From NCBI RefSeq assembly GCF_015207755.1, contig NZ_JADEWH010000019.1:34583-98582 (forward strand): a DNA stretch of 64,000 bases. The letters run 5' to 3'. Positions 26,927 through 36,758 of this stretch are shown one piece after another. The translations under genes were made by a program, and so were the position numbers. This DNA comes from Nodularia sp. LEGE 06071. GTDB lineage: Bacteria > Cyanobacteriota > Cyanobacteriia > Cyanobacteriales > Nostocaceae. Positions within the stretch are counted from its first letter, which is position 1; every line of letters starts with the position of its first letter. The notes beneath the pieces are model-generated. The model was not told the DNA's origin. It ran no database searches and saw only the letters and a list, made by a program, of their open reading frames with translations.

Positions 26927-28387
26927 TTACTTCCGAACTAGCTTGGGTACTTTTTTGAGCCAAGACGTAGCGCCTTCCCATTTATGAGGTCCATTAAGCC
27001 TGAATTGTGTGGCCATCATTGGACCGGCGAAAATCTCCTTCAAAATTTTCCAGTTTTCCCAAACTTTAGGCAGGGCGTTAATTTCCTTGGCGATGTCATC
27101 CATGTAGTCAAAAGCTGAAACGCGCAAGCTGCGGTATGCACTGTCAAGCCAGCCTTCTTCCTGATGTTTTCTGTGGGCTTGGATTTGCTCTTCCATTGCT
27201 GCTTTTGATGGTAAATCAACTTCACCAGAAATGACTTTAGAAAACCAACGTGCTTGCAGTTCAGAGGTGGGAAATATTACGTTTCCGTAAACAAATCCAA
27301 TAAAGCCAAAGTTGGGTAATTCCGGGGGAAATACCATCTTATAAAGATTTAAGTTTTTTTGATGGTCTTCACCTAAATATTCTTTCATAAAAGGAATATT
27401 AACTTGGTAGCCTGTGGCATACACAACGATATCTACTAATTCGCTGCTGCCATCTTCAAATACAACTTTATTTTCTTCAAAATGTGCAATATTTGGTTTT
27501 GTTTTGATTGCTCCCAGCCGGATGCGGTTTAAGGCATCTTCGTTAAAAACAGGGCCAGATTTCTCAGGACCAACATTTGGCTTAACACCACAAGCCTGGT
27601 GATCTAACATAATCGGGTAAAACTTTTTAATGTGAACCAAAGATAAAATTTGGTGACGGAAAGGGATATGTTTATTCAGGCGAGTAACGATAAAATCGAA
27701 GGGTATTCTTTCGCAGTATCTGGGAAGTAACCAACGATTTTTACGGTAACTCCAAATTGCTTTATTAGAGCTATAAGATGCCGTGACTGCAATATCAACT
27801 CCGCTTGGTCCATTGCCAACAATTAGAACATTTTTTCCTGCAAAAATTGAAGGCTCTTTATAATCTTTGGAATGCATGATCATTCCTTGAAATTTTTCTT
27901 CGCCAGGAAAATTTGGCAATCTTGCATCATTATAAATACCGCTACAAACAGCGATCGCATCAAACTTGAAGGTAGATTGACCTTCAGCTATTCTGACGGT
28001 AACCTCCCAATAATCATCCTTTCTGCAAACTTTATCTACTGCTGTATTGAATTTGATATGTTTCCTAATATCAAAGTGGTCTACGTAGTCATTGAGATAT
28101 TGAAGAACTTCTGTATGGTGAGGAAACTCACTGCTCTCCATCGACATAGGATAATCGGAGAAAACACTAACATACTTTGAATGTTGAAAGTGAACCGTAC
28201 TAAAAGCTCGTCCGCTAGTATTTTTAAAGACCCAAACACCACCAACTTGATCGCTGCTTTCAAAAACAGTAGGTTCGTGACCATCTTCAACAAGACATTT
28301 TGCTGTAGCAATACCACTAGCACCAGCACCAATGACAGCAACTTTACATTTACGAGTAGATTGTGGGGAAGATTTTAGTAAGTTCAT
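26927..28387 (-). CDS. Flavin-containing monooxygenase (FMO-like)
   Basis: 486 residues. FAD-binding GxGxxG in VIGAGASGIAT (about 19-26), an NADPH-binding GNGPSGVDIA in the middle, and the FMO fingerprint FxGxxxHxxxY as FQGMIMHSKDY; an ATGY motif (VYATGYQVN) comes later. These enzymes add oxygen to N or S atoms, or perform Baeyer-Villiger reactions. It is encoded about 100 bp downstream of the ABC1-aminotransferase fusion, so oxidation of the amine made by that enzyme is a reasonable guess. Confidence 0.9.
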   Translation of the reverse strand: MNLLKSSPQSTRKCKVAVIGAGASGIATAKCLVEDGHEPTVFESSDQVGGVWVFKNTSGRAFSTVHFQHSKYVSVFSDYPMSMESSEFPHHTEVLQYLNDYVDHFDIRKHIKFNTAVDKVCRKDDYWEVTVRIAEGQSTFKFDAIAVCSGIYNDARLPNFPGEEKFQGMIMHSKDYKEPSIFAGKNVLIVGNGPSGVDIAVTASYSSNKAIWSYRKNRWLLPRYCERIPFDFIVTRLNKHIPFRHQILSLVHIKKFYPIMLDHQACGVKPNVGPEKSGPVFNEDALNRIRLGAIKTKPNIAHFEENKVVFEDGSSELVDIVVYATGYQVNIPFMKEYLGEDHQKNLNLYKMVFPPELPNFGFIGFVYGNVIFPTSELQARWFSKVISGEVDLPSKAAMEEQIQAHRKHQEEGWLDSAYRSLRVSAFDYMDDIAKEINALPKVWENWKILKEIFAGPMMATQFRLNGPHKWEGATSWLKKVPKLVRK

Positions 28388-28485
28388 AAAATAATCTCAG
28401 TATTTTTTGAAAAAAGGGGAATAAGGAATAGAGAATCAGCTTCTTATCTCTCCATGAGACTTTATCTCTGATTCACTAACTAAAC

Positions 28486-31104
28486 TTAAAGTGTAAAGAA
28501 ACCATCTTCTAACATTTCCTGCAAACTTAAATTGAAGGCAGTACAAATAAGTTCTAAGTCTTCTTGGGTGTGGGCTGCGCTCAACATTAAGGTGTGGAGT
28601 TCGGGCATATAAATGCCGTGTTTACGCATATAATATGCTAAAGCAAGATTGACTTTAAAATTACTACCAGATTGCTTTTCTCGGAAGTATGTAGCAGATT
28701 TGTGACTAAATGTCAAAGAAAAAATGGACCGATTTGCTTTTACTTGGATTGGTACACCGTGAGAGCGACCAATTTCTAGGAGTTTTTGTCCAAGCCAATT
28801 AGTGTTATTGTCAAGTTTTACATATATTTCCGGATGTTCTTTGAGATAAGTTAATGCAGCTGTTCCGGCAAGACAAGTTATTGAGTTTCCACTCATCGTG
28901 CCGCCAACAAAGGCTTTCTTTTCATAGTCACAGAAGGGGTCTTGAGAACTTTTACCAATGTCAATCAGTTTCTTTTTACCAACCACTGCACCACAGGGAA
29001 GTCCTCCTCCAATTACTTTACCTAAACAGGTCAAATCAGGGATAATTCCTGCAAGGTTTTGTACGCCGCCATAAGCTACCCGAAATCCCGAAACAACTTC
29101 ATCAAAAATTAGAGGAATGTCTAACTCTGTACATATTGCTCTCAGTTTTGTGAGAAAATCAACGTCGTAACTAGCTAGTAATGAAGGCATTGGTTCGCAA
29201 ATAACACAGGCTAGTTCAGATGCTTCTGAGCGCAATCGCTCCAAACCTTCAATATAACCGTATTGCAAAACCAGAGTATTTTTGACTGTCGCACTGTCAG
29301 TTCCTTGAGTTCCGGCAATCGGCTGAGGATCGAACTTTTCACCTGTAAAGCGGAACCAGGAACTAACCATTCCTTGGTCTGAAAATCCGTGATAGTGTCC
29401 CTCAAACTTCGCGACTCGATCTTTCTTTCTATAAGCCCGGCACAGACGCATTGCTTGTAAAATGGATTCTGTTCCTGAGTTGGAAAGAATTGCTTTCTCA
29501 GCACCTGGTAAAGCCTCAACAAGTATTTCGGCTAGTGTTAATTCCGCTTCATGCCCAATTGCGTTGACAAATCCGTTGGCAATAGCTTCAGAAATTGCTT
29601 GGTTAATGACAGGATGGGCGTAGCCTAAGAGATGAGGACCGTAACCGCATGATATGTCTACGAAAACATTACCATCAAGGTCTTCAATTTTGCTTTTATC
29701 AGCCTTTTTGACAAATACTGGATAAGTGCTGGGGAAAAAATATCGATTAATGTGAGTAGGTGCGACTAAGGAATTGTTGGCGCGATCGCGCATTGCTAAA
29801 GAGGAAGGAGCCGTTTTTTGAAAATAAGCATCGAAAGTTTCTTTGACTTCTGGATTCATATAAGGAGAATAACGGTCTGTAAACTTACGCGCATTCTCCC
29901 AAATATCAATATTTGGATCTATTTGACTCGCAAAGCCTTCACAAGATAAAAATACCAACTCAACTTTTGTAAAATTAGTTGTGTACCGTGCGCGATACTT
30001 ACGCAATATCTTGCTAACATCTTGGAAATAACTAACTGTTGACCATTGAGTTGTACTGATATCAAAGTGATATTGCAAAACGCTTTGAATTTCTTCCGCG
30101 TACTGACTCAAATTTTGACTAATGTAGTCTTTATCTGTGACAAAGTGCTGAGTAAAACGCTCTACAGCTACATCCCATTCCTTACGAGTACAAGCGTAGT
30201 AAAAAGATGATAACCCCCATTTTTCATCTTCGCTAAGTTGAACAGTAATGCCATAGTCTAGAAGGATAATCGAGCCATCTTTTGTAAAAAAGATATTTCC
30301 AGGATGGGGGTCTCCATGACATAACCCATGCATATAAAGCATAGTATAAATAGTATCTTGGAAACGTTGAGCAAGAAGATTGCGTTTTAATTCAACTTTA
30401 TGAACATCTTTTCCTGGGATTCCTTCCATGAACTCCATAAACAATAAGTTAGAAGTAGAAAGGTCTTTAATAATCGCAGGAACCTTAACATAAGGGTGAT
30501 TTTTAAAGTTGTTATATACTTCTTCCTGCTTTTGAGCCTCCTGCTTCATGTCTGCTTGAATAATCAGCAAATTTCTTAATTCTTGCAGACGCTTTGGTAA
30601 ACCTAGTTCTCGTACAGATGTAACTAAAAAATCAAGGATGGCAACAAAGAACTGGATAATATCCAGATTTTGTTTCAGTTGATTACGAACATTTTTCTTA
30701 ACAACTTTGACAGCGACTTTTTGACCAGTTAACAAGGTGGCGCTATGGACTTGAGCAATCGAACCACTAGCTAGTGGCTGAAAGGAAAATTCACTAAAAA
30801 CGTTTTCAAATGCCAGAGGCAAATCTTTGGTAATAATTTTCCTTGTATCAGCTTCAGACATAGAAGGTACATTATCTTGCAGTTCTCGCAATATTTGTAC
30901 CCAATTTTCTGGAATCAAATCGGAACGTGTTGCTAAGATTTGTCCAATTTTGATGTAGACTGGTCCCATCTGGAGGAAATACCGATAAATCCATTGCCCT
31001 TGTTTTAAGATGCGCTCTTCTTTATTTTTACCTATAGTAGTCAGAAAATATCCACAGAGGTAAATGAAAGTTAAGCCAATAAACCTGAAAAGTTGCAACA
31101 ACAT
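28486..31104 (-). CDS. ABC1/UbiB-kinase domain fused to a class III aminotransferase
   Basis: 872 residues. Residues 1 to about 440 are an ABC1/UbiB atypical kinase: KIGQ (the KxGQ motif), the Ala-rich-type loop LASGSIAQVH, VAVKVVKK, HGDPHPGNIFF and DYGITVQ. Residues about 450-872 are a PLP aminotransferase of the glutamate-1-semialdehyde aminomutase type: LSNSGTESILQAMRLCRAYR, GHYHGF, IFDEVVSGFR and CLGKVIGGGLP with the PLP-binding Lys. The frame is continuous, so this looks like a true fusion. It follows a KAS III and a FAAL gene, so the aminotransferase may act on a carrier-bound beta-keto or aldehyde intermediate; the kinase-like part may bind lipids or quinones. Confidence 0.92.
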   Translation of the reverse strand: MLLQLFRFIGLTFIYLCGYFLTTIGKNKEERILKQGQWIYRYFLQMGPVYIKIGQILATRSDLIPENWVQILRELQDNVPSMSEADTRKIITKDLPLAFENVFSEFSFQPLASGSIAQVHSATLLTGQKVAVKVVKKNVRNQLKQNLDIIQFFVAILDFLVTSVRELGLPKRLQELRNLLIIQADMKQEAQKQEEVYNNFKNHPYVKVPAIIKDLSTSNLLFMEFMEGIPGKDVHKVELKRNLLAQRFQDTIYTMLYMHGLCHGDPHPGNIFFTKDGSIILLDYGITVQLSEDEKWGLSSFYYACTRKEWDVAVERFTQHFVTDKDYISQNLSQYAEEIQSVLQYHFDISTTQWSTVSYFQDVSKILRKYRARYTTNFTKVELVFLSCEGFASQIDPNIDIWENARKFTDRYSPYMNPEVKETFDAYFQKTAPSSLAMRDRANNSLVAPTHINRYFFPSTYPVFVKKADKSKIEDLDGNVFVDISCGYGPHLLGYAHPVINQAISEAIANGFVNAIGHEAELTLAEILVEALPGAEKAILSNSGTESILQAMRLCRAYRKKDRVAKFEGHYHGFSDQGMVSSWFRFTGEKFDPQPIAGTQGTDSATVKNTLVLQYGYIEGLERLRSEASELACVICEPMPSLLASYDVDFLTKLRAICTELDIPLIFDEVVSGFRVAYGGVQNLAGIIPDLTCLGKVIGGGLPCGAVVGKKKLIDIGKSSQDPFCDYEKKAFVGGTMSGNSITCLAGTAALTYLKEHPEIYVKLDNNTNWLGQKLLEIGRSHGVPIQVKANRSIFSLTFSHKSATYFREKQSGSNFKVNLALAYYMRKHGIYMPELHTLMLSAAHTQEDLELICTAFNLSLQEMLEDGFFTL

Positions 31105-31197
31105 TAACTGTTTAACCTCTTGTTAATTAATGATTTGCTATTTTAAAGAGAAGATGAGGAGGTAAAGGGAAGCAATACTCCTCTGATTAGCTCTTAA

Positions 31198-32241
31198 TTA
31201 ATAGATAAATGAATAGGCGCAAAAAGACATACCTGCACTACCAACCCAACCGGCAATCCGATCTCCCCGCTTAATCTGTCCGGCTGCGATCGCTGACGCT
31301 ATACCTGTGGGTACAGAAGCAGAGACGAGATTTCCATAAGTTGGATAAATATGCCAAAGGAGATGTTTGAGGTTTAATGCTTCGGCAACTTTGTCCCATT
31401 CTCTTTTTGACGATGCATGGGGGAAAATTGCCCGAATCTCCTCAATCGGAGCTTTTAAGCATTTAAAGATATTGATGAACTCCGGAAATGCATTGGCGTG
31501 CAACTCAACTCCAAAAGAGGTAAATTTGTTAATGCCATTTAAACCAATACGCTGAGAAGGTGTGCAATAACCTTCGTATCCATCTAAAGGTACGTTGCAC
31601 AAATCTGCCAGGTCTGGACGAGATTTAAAGTGAAATTCCCATTCTCGATCTGGATCGCAGGAAAGAATTGTTGCTGTCGCTGCTTCTCCCAAAGTATAAG
31701 CCGGAAAAGACCATTCAATAGCTTCAACATTGGGCAGTTGGAAAACAGTCGGAAAAACTGGTCCACCGAAACGCATATTGCATTCGGCGTTAACGATCAA
31801 AGCTCGTTTGTAACGACCCGTTTGAAGTAGTGAGTGGACTATGTTCAGTGTACGAGTCCAACTCATGCAAGCATCGAGGATATCAAAACACTCTGCTTTT
31901 TGCAATCCCAGACTAGCTGCAATGTGGTAGGCTGCTGCTGGTTCTATAAATCCTCGACCAATACCTGTATAGACCAGTAAATCTATGTCATCTTTATCGC
32001 AGTTTGCCTCCGTAATTGCTTCTTGAAAAGCACGAGCTACTAAATCAATTGGCCTTTCGTCTTTGTCTAACCAATGACGGGTATCTGAACCTGAATAGCG
32101 AAGGAAAAAATTGATTTTACTTAAAGCTGCCTTTAAATCTCCTGTAAAGGTTGGTTTGCTATATTCCTCAATCAATGCCAAAATATCATCATTTGTCAGT
32201 TTTTTGGTCGGCAAAGCCGCCTTGATTGCTTCAATTTTCAT
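31198..32241 (-). CDS. Beta-ketoacyl-ACP synthase III-type enzyme
   Basis: 347 residues, usual FabH length. The catalytic residues are all present: Cys125 in ILDACMSWTRT, His275 in IFPHASSK and Asn304 in PTYGNLVSAS. Unlike the KAS III-carrier fusion at 6316-7833, this enzyme should be able to condense. It lies between the FAAL-carrier gene and the aminotransferase fusion, so it probably extends an acyl chain by one malonyl unit, or moves the chain. Relatives with long-chain specificity are common in lipid-type clusters. Confidence 0.9.
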   Translation of the reverse strand: MKIEAIKAALPTKKLTNDDILALIEEYSKPTFTGDLKAALSKINFFLRYSGSDTRHWLDKDERPIDLVARAFQEAITEANCDKDDIDLLVYTGIGRGFIEPAAAYHIAASLGLQKAECFDILDACMSWTRTLNIVHSLLQTGRYKRALIVNAECNMRFGGPVFPTVFQLPNVEAIEWSFPAYTLGEAATATILSCDPDREWEFHFKSRPDLADLCNVPLDGYEGYCTPSQRIGLNGINKFTSFGVELHANAFPEFINIFKCLKAPIEEIRAIFPHASSKREWDKVAEALNLKHLLWHIYPTYGNLVSASVPTGIASAIAAGQIKRGDRIAGWVGSAGMSFCAYSFIY

Positions 32242-32353
32242 GTGATTTTATGGAAAGAAGACAAAAATTGTTTTCGGTTGTTCATTGGAAGCTATAGTTT
32301 TGCTGAATAACTTCCTTAGCATTGCTCAGGGTTAAAGGATTTATCGAAGCCAG

Positions 32354-34447
32354 TTATGATGCTACTTTAGCGACAGAAACAACATTTTGAGGTTGAGAAA
32401 TTTGTTTGGCTAATGCATCAATCGATGGAAAATCCCACAACCAATCAGGAACAATTGAATAGCCAAGCCAAGTCTCTAAATCTCCATGTAAATTCATACT
32501 ATCTAAGGAACTAAGACCATAATGAGTAAGAGATTCATTGGGGTCTATTTCTTTTATATCTAAGTTTCTCTCTTTGGCAATCCACGAAATCAGCCAATCT
32601 TGAATACCTAGCTTGATGATGTTGGATAAGTTATTTTGCATGGGAGATTTACCTTCATTTATTATTTGTTTGTGTAACTGCTCTTTCCACTCTTGTACGA
32701 CATTTAATTGGTTGTTTAAAAATTGAGTACGACAAGCCTGACGTTGAATTTTGCCACTGGAGGTTTTAGGAATGTTACCTGTTCTTAGCAGTAATACAGC
32801 GTATACCTCTAGTTCGTGTTCTTTGGATACTGCTTTGCGTATGGCTTGAATTACTTGATCAGCGTCTAACTTACGCAGGTAACTACGCTGAATTTCACAA
32901 GCAATCACAAGTCTTTCTTGCTCATTCTCATCAATGCTAAAGACAGCGCTATATCCTGAACGTAGGCTGGGGTGACTTTCTTCAACTGTTAGCTCGATAT
33001 CCTGAGGATAGTGATTGCTACCTCGGATGACTATCAAATCTTTAATTCGACCTGTGATAAATAACTCGCCATCTTTGACAAAACCCAAATCACCTGTTCG
33101 CAAGAAGGGTCCCTCGCCATTATCAGTTAGATAAGCTTCAAATGTGCGCTGAGTTTCTTCAAGTCGTCCCCAATATCCCTGAGCAATACTAGGACCTGAT
33201 ACCCAAATTTCACCAACTTGACCAGATGGAGATTGAGTGAGAGATTCAGTATCGACAATGACAACTTTTGCGTTTAATACAGTACTACCACATCCAACTA
33301 ATGTCTTGACAAACTGTTCGTCTTCTGATGCTTCTACAATTAAATTTTTTGCCAGTGAATCTGCTTGAATAGTTAACATTGTTGGCAAGTCGTCCTTTTT
33401 AGCAGATGACACTTTCAGTGTTGCTTCTGCTAGTCCATAACCAGGGTAGAAAGTACTCCAACGGAAACCATAAGGTGCAAAAGCTTGATAGAATTCTTCC
33501 AATGTTTGACTTCTTATTGGTTCTGCACCATTTACAGTCACCTCCCAACTACTGAGGTCTAGATTTTCCCGTTGTTCTGGTTTGATTTTGTCAGCGCATA
33601 AATCATAAGCAAAATTTGGTGCGCCACTGTGAGTAGCTTTGTAGTCGGAGATGGCTTTGAGCCATCGAATTGGTTTTTGAACAAATGAGTCAGGTGACAT
33701 AAATATACATGGGAACCCATTATATATTGGTTGAATCACTCCGTATATTTGTCCAAAATCATGAAAGTGAGGTAACCATGATACGAGAATACTATCAGTC
33801 CCTGTTCTCCATGAAATGGCTATTTCTGCTGAGTTACATAAAGCATTTTCATGACTAATCATTACTCCTTTAGGTGTTGAAGTAGAACCAGATGTGTATT
33901 GAAGATAAGCAATAGAAACACTGCTGATTGATTTGGACTGCCATTGGTCAGCTAGATTTTCATCAATTTTGTCAGTTGCTAACCATTGTAGTTTTTTCAA
34001 ATCAGGAGCATGATTTAATAATGTTTGTACATTGATAAGAGATTGATTATTTGTCAAAGCGATTTGTGCTTGAGAATCCTCCATAATTGACTGAATCCGA
34101 GACATCTTGCGGTTATTTCTCGGCGAATAAAGAGGAATCGCAATTAACTCTGCGTAAAGACATCCAAAAAAGGCTGCTATATAATCAAGTCCTGGTGGAT
34201 AAAGTAATAAAATTCTATCTCCTGGAGTTGATATATTCTGCAAATATACAGCAATACTTCTAGCTTTAGTATCTAGTTGCTGATAAGTTAAAGTTGACTC
34301 TAGTCCTTCTTCATCTTCTAAATACGTGAAAGCAATTTGATTTGATTGATGTAAAGCTCTATAGCGTAAAAGATCAACCAAATTGGAGAAGTTGTTGTTG
34401 TTGCTTATACAACTGCTATTTGTAATCGTTGTAATGACCTGATTCAT
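32354..34447 (-). CDS. Fatty acyl-AMP ligase with C-terminal carrier domain
   Basis: 697 residues. FAAL pattern from LTYQQLDTKARSIAVYLQ through YLQYTSGSTSTPKGVMISHEN, SWLPHFHDFG, FYPGYGLAEATLKVSS, LRTGDLGF, GRIKDLIVIRG and the catalytic Lys in KTSSGKIQRQACR. The carrier domain (about 610-690) carries the pantetheine Ser in YGLSSLDSMNL. It activates a free fatty acid as acyl-AMP and loads it on its own carrier. A paralogue without a carrier lies on the other strand (38708-40636). Confidence 0.93.
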   Translation of the reverse strand: MNQVITTITNSSCISNNNNFSNLVDLLRYRALHQSNQIAFTYLEDEEGLESTLTYQQLDTKARSIAVYLQNISTPGDRILLLYPPGLDYIAAFFGCLYAELIAIPLYSPRNNRKMSRIQSIMEDSQAQIALTNNQSLINVQTLLNHAPDLKKLQWLATDKIDENLADQWQSKSISSVSIAYLQYTSGSTSTPKGVMISHENALCNSAEIAISWRTGTDSILVSWLPHFHDFGQIYGVIQPIYNGFPCIFMSPDSFVQKPIRWLKAISDYKATHSGAPNFAYDLCADKIKPEQRENLDLSSWEVTVNGAEPIRSQTLEEFYQAFAPYGFRWSTFYPGYGLAEATLKVSSAKKDDLPTMLTIQADSLAKNLIVEASEDEQFVKTLVGCGSTVLNAKVVIVDTESLTQSPSGQVGEIWVSGPSIAQGYWGRLEETQRTFEAYLTDNGEGPFLRTGDLGFVKDGELFITGRIKDLIVIRGSNHYPQDIELTVEESHPSLRSGYSAVFSIDENEQERLVIACEIQRSYLRKLDADQVIQAIRKAVSKEHELEVYAVLLLRTGNIPKTSSGKIQRQACRTQFLNNQLNVVQEWKEQLHKQIINEGKSPMQNNLSNIIKLGIQDWLISWIAKERNLDIKEIDPNESLTHYGLSSLDSMNLHGDLETWLGYSIVPDWLWDFPSIDALAKQISQPQNVVSVAKVAS

Positions 34448-34560
34448 GGGAATTATTTAAGTAGGTTGGCGGAATAACTATCACTAGTTAGCATTTATAC
34501 TTTCACCATAAAACGCAAATACAAGCCTATTCCAGCGAATTTACATTGCGTTTCGTGAAA

Positions 34561-35682
34561 TTAAGGCATCATTAAAGGCCCACCCGCTAAGTAGTCATCT
34601 AAATAAGATGCCATACTCAGACGTGAAGGTGGATGGAACGCAAGCGCTCTGGAAGCTGCTAGCAAATAAGCAACTTCTCCAGAACTAATAAACGCTATAC
34701 CACCCAGTAACTCTGCGGATGTTTCGACGACTCGTTCTATAGCACGTTGGACTGAATAACGGACAAATAAAGATTGTGCAACGTCAGTGTCGCTGTTCCC
34801 ACCAAGCATAATCGAATTTGCCACAGCTTCGAGTCCTGCCATTGCTCCTTCGACTTCAATTGCCACCAATGCGCGATCGCTAGGGTTACCTTTACGTTCT
34901 GCTATTACCCGCTCAACAAGGGCGCTAGCTGTACCTAGATAGGAAGCTGATAAAAATAACTCAACCCAAATAAACGCCTTAGCCAGGATGTTTCCTAAGT
35001 CCTCTGGTTTACCTAAATAGTAAATAAATTCCTCTGGGACAAATACTTCGTTTAAGATTATTTCATCGCTTTCGGCTCCACGCAGAACCCAAGTATTCCA
35101 GAAAGGTTTACGCTCTATCCCTGGTGAATCAGCTGCGATGATCACTAATGCTAACTGATCTTCATCTCCTGATTTACCGGGAACAATGGCACTTGCGGTC
35201 AGAAAATCCATTGATATGGACAAGCTACAAGGCTTTTTGCTCCCACTAACTAGTAAACCATCGGCCACTCGCTGGCACTTCATAGTTGGTAACAAGATAC
35301 TTACATCTGTTTTTCCTTCAGCAAAGCCTGAAGCCAAATAGAGATTGTTCTCTGCAACCGCCCTAATAAACTCCCCAACGGATTCATCGGCAATGCTTTC
35401 TAGCAAAGCTGCTACTGTGCAATGATGCATATTTGCAGCGATCGCTAAAGAAGGTGAACGACTACCAATCGCTCGCTGAATGTGAGTCAGTTGCAAAGGT
35501 GTAACACCAGACCCTCCATATTCCCGTGGAATCAACAATCCTGGACCGCCAAGTTGACGAAAAATTGGTAACGCCGGACTTCCTGTAGCTTCCATCTCCA
35601 GAAGAGATTGTTTTTGAAGTTGCTCATCAAGGGTTGGGAGAAACTTTTCGAGAGTAGCACGTTCTTTGTGTAAAAAATGCAT
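34561..35682 (-). CDS. Acyl-CoA dehydrogenase-like flavoprotein
   Basis: 373 residues, the usual length. ACAD fold: GGPGLLIPREYGGSGVTPLQ in the N-terminal domain, SGSKKPCSLS in the middle beta-domain and a C-terminal four-helix domain. The beta-domain motifs are weaker than in catabolic enzymes, so the substrate is probably carrier-bound. It lies 114 bp upstream of the FAAL-carrier gene in the operon; desaturating or otherwise oxidising that acyl chain is the simplest role. I could not place the catalytic Glu with certainty. Confidence 0.8.
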   Translation of the reverse strand: MHFLHKERATLEKFLPTLDEQLQKQSLLEMEATGSPALPIFRQLGGPGLLIPREYGGSGVTPLQLTHIQRAIGSRSPSLAIAANMHHCTVAALLESIADESVGEFIRAVAENNLYLASGFAEGKTDVSILLPTMKCQRVADGLLVSGSKKPCSLSISMDFLTASAIVPGKSGDEDQLALVIIAADSPGIERKPFWNTWVLRGAESDEIILNEVFVPEEFIYYLGKPEDLGNILAKAFIWVELFLSASYLGTASALVERVIAERKGNPSDRALVAIEVEGAMAGLEAVANSIMLGGNSDTDVAQSLFVRYSVQRAIERVVETSAELLGGIAFISSGEVAYLLAASRALAFHPPSRLSMASYLDDYLAGGPLMMP

Positions 35683-35736
35683 TTTTAGATTTTTCTTGCA
35701 AGGGGGTAGTGATATCGTTTCCTGTTGCAGCTGAAT

Positions 35737-36720
35737 TTAGTAAAATTGTTCAACCCATTCTCGGAACTGATTAATACTGTGTTCTTCTTTGTACAAAGGA
35801 GGATTCTCCAGAAAAATTTTGTGATCCCAGACCATTGCATCCTTATCAACTTCTTCGCAAGCTTTTTTCGTCAATAGTTCTACCAAGAAACGGGTAAAGG
35901 GAACATTAATGAATTTCTTCAATTTTGTCACGCATAGGGCTTCGGCATTTTCTTTATCAATTGGCGTATGCATACAAACAAGTCGCCATTCTAGTACTGT
36001 TTTTCCATTGGCTTTCAGAGAGACAAGATTTCGATTGCAACCCAATCCATACTGTTGATATGTAGTATGAAATTCGTTGATCCCCAGCAATCTAGATAAA
36101 AGGGGTATCCGAACTTCATAAGAGGCAATATGAGTACGTATCAATCCATCTAATTCCAGAGATTCGCTGAGGACTTTACCAAACCTTGTCCCATGTAAAT
36201 GGCTGAAATGTGCAGTATCTGAATTATTTTCGGCAATTTCTTGTATAGAGCAGGCAACGTTGCGTTTATACATTTGGATTGCAGATACCCACTCTCCACC
36301 AGAAAATTCAGGAAATTCGGGCATTTCCCAAGTAGGAGGTTTTCCTTCACTGTGGTAGTAAGCGTAGACTGTACCATTAAGTTCAGCTACTGGCCATTTG
36401 CCAAGTTGAACAGTTGGATTATTACCAGTGTGAGGGTAAGGAACATGATTGCAGTATCCTTCTTTATGCCAAATCCAACCGTGGTAGGGACATTGGATAC
36501 CTTCACCTCTTACCTCTCCTCCGTGACCTAAATGCGCTCCCAAATGGCGACAATGAGCATCAAAGACACAGGCTTCACCACTTTCTGTGCGGAAGAGAAC
36601 GATATCCTTGTTGAAGTAACGCAGTGGCTTAACTTCCCCTGGACGCAGGTCTTTACTAAAACAAACACGATACCAGCTATTAGGAATTGGGTGAATTCGG
36701 AAATTTTGATTCAAGCACAT
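35737..36720 (-). CDS. Rieske non-haem iron oxygenase
   Basis: 327 residues. The Rieske [2Fe-2S] motif is complete: CRHLGAHLGHGG (C-x-H) and CPYHGWIWH (C-x2-H). The catalytic domain has the mononuclear iron motif NSDTAHFSHLHGT (D-x2-H-x4-H). The overall form is like the KshA/cholesterol-desaturase oxygenase group rather than aromatic-ring dioxygenases. No dedicated reductase is present; host ferredoxin could serve. Expected reaction: hydroxylation or desaturation of the acyl chain or a tailoring position. Confidence 0.9.
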   Translation of the reverse strand: MCLNQNFRIHPIPNSWYRVCFSKDLRPGEVKPLRYFNKDIVLFRTESGEACVFDAHCRHLGAHLGHGGEVRGEGIQCPYHGWIWHKEGYCNHVPYPHTGNNPTVQLGKWPVAELNGTVYAYYHSEGKPPTWEMPEFPEFSGGEWVSAIQMYKRNVACSIQEIAENNSDTAHFSHLHGTRFGKVLSESLELDGLIRTHIASYEVRIPLLSRLLGINEFHTTYQQYGLGCNRNLVSLKANGKTVLEWRLVCMHTPIDKENAEALCVTKLKKFINVPFTRFLVELLTKKACEEVDKDAMVWDHKIFLENPPLYKEEHSINQFREWVEQFY

Positions 36721-36758
36721 AATCCAGACTCTCTAAATATTACCTCAAATGATCTGTA

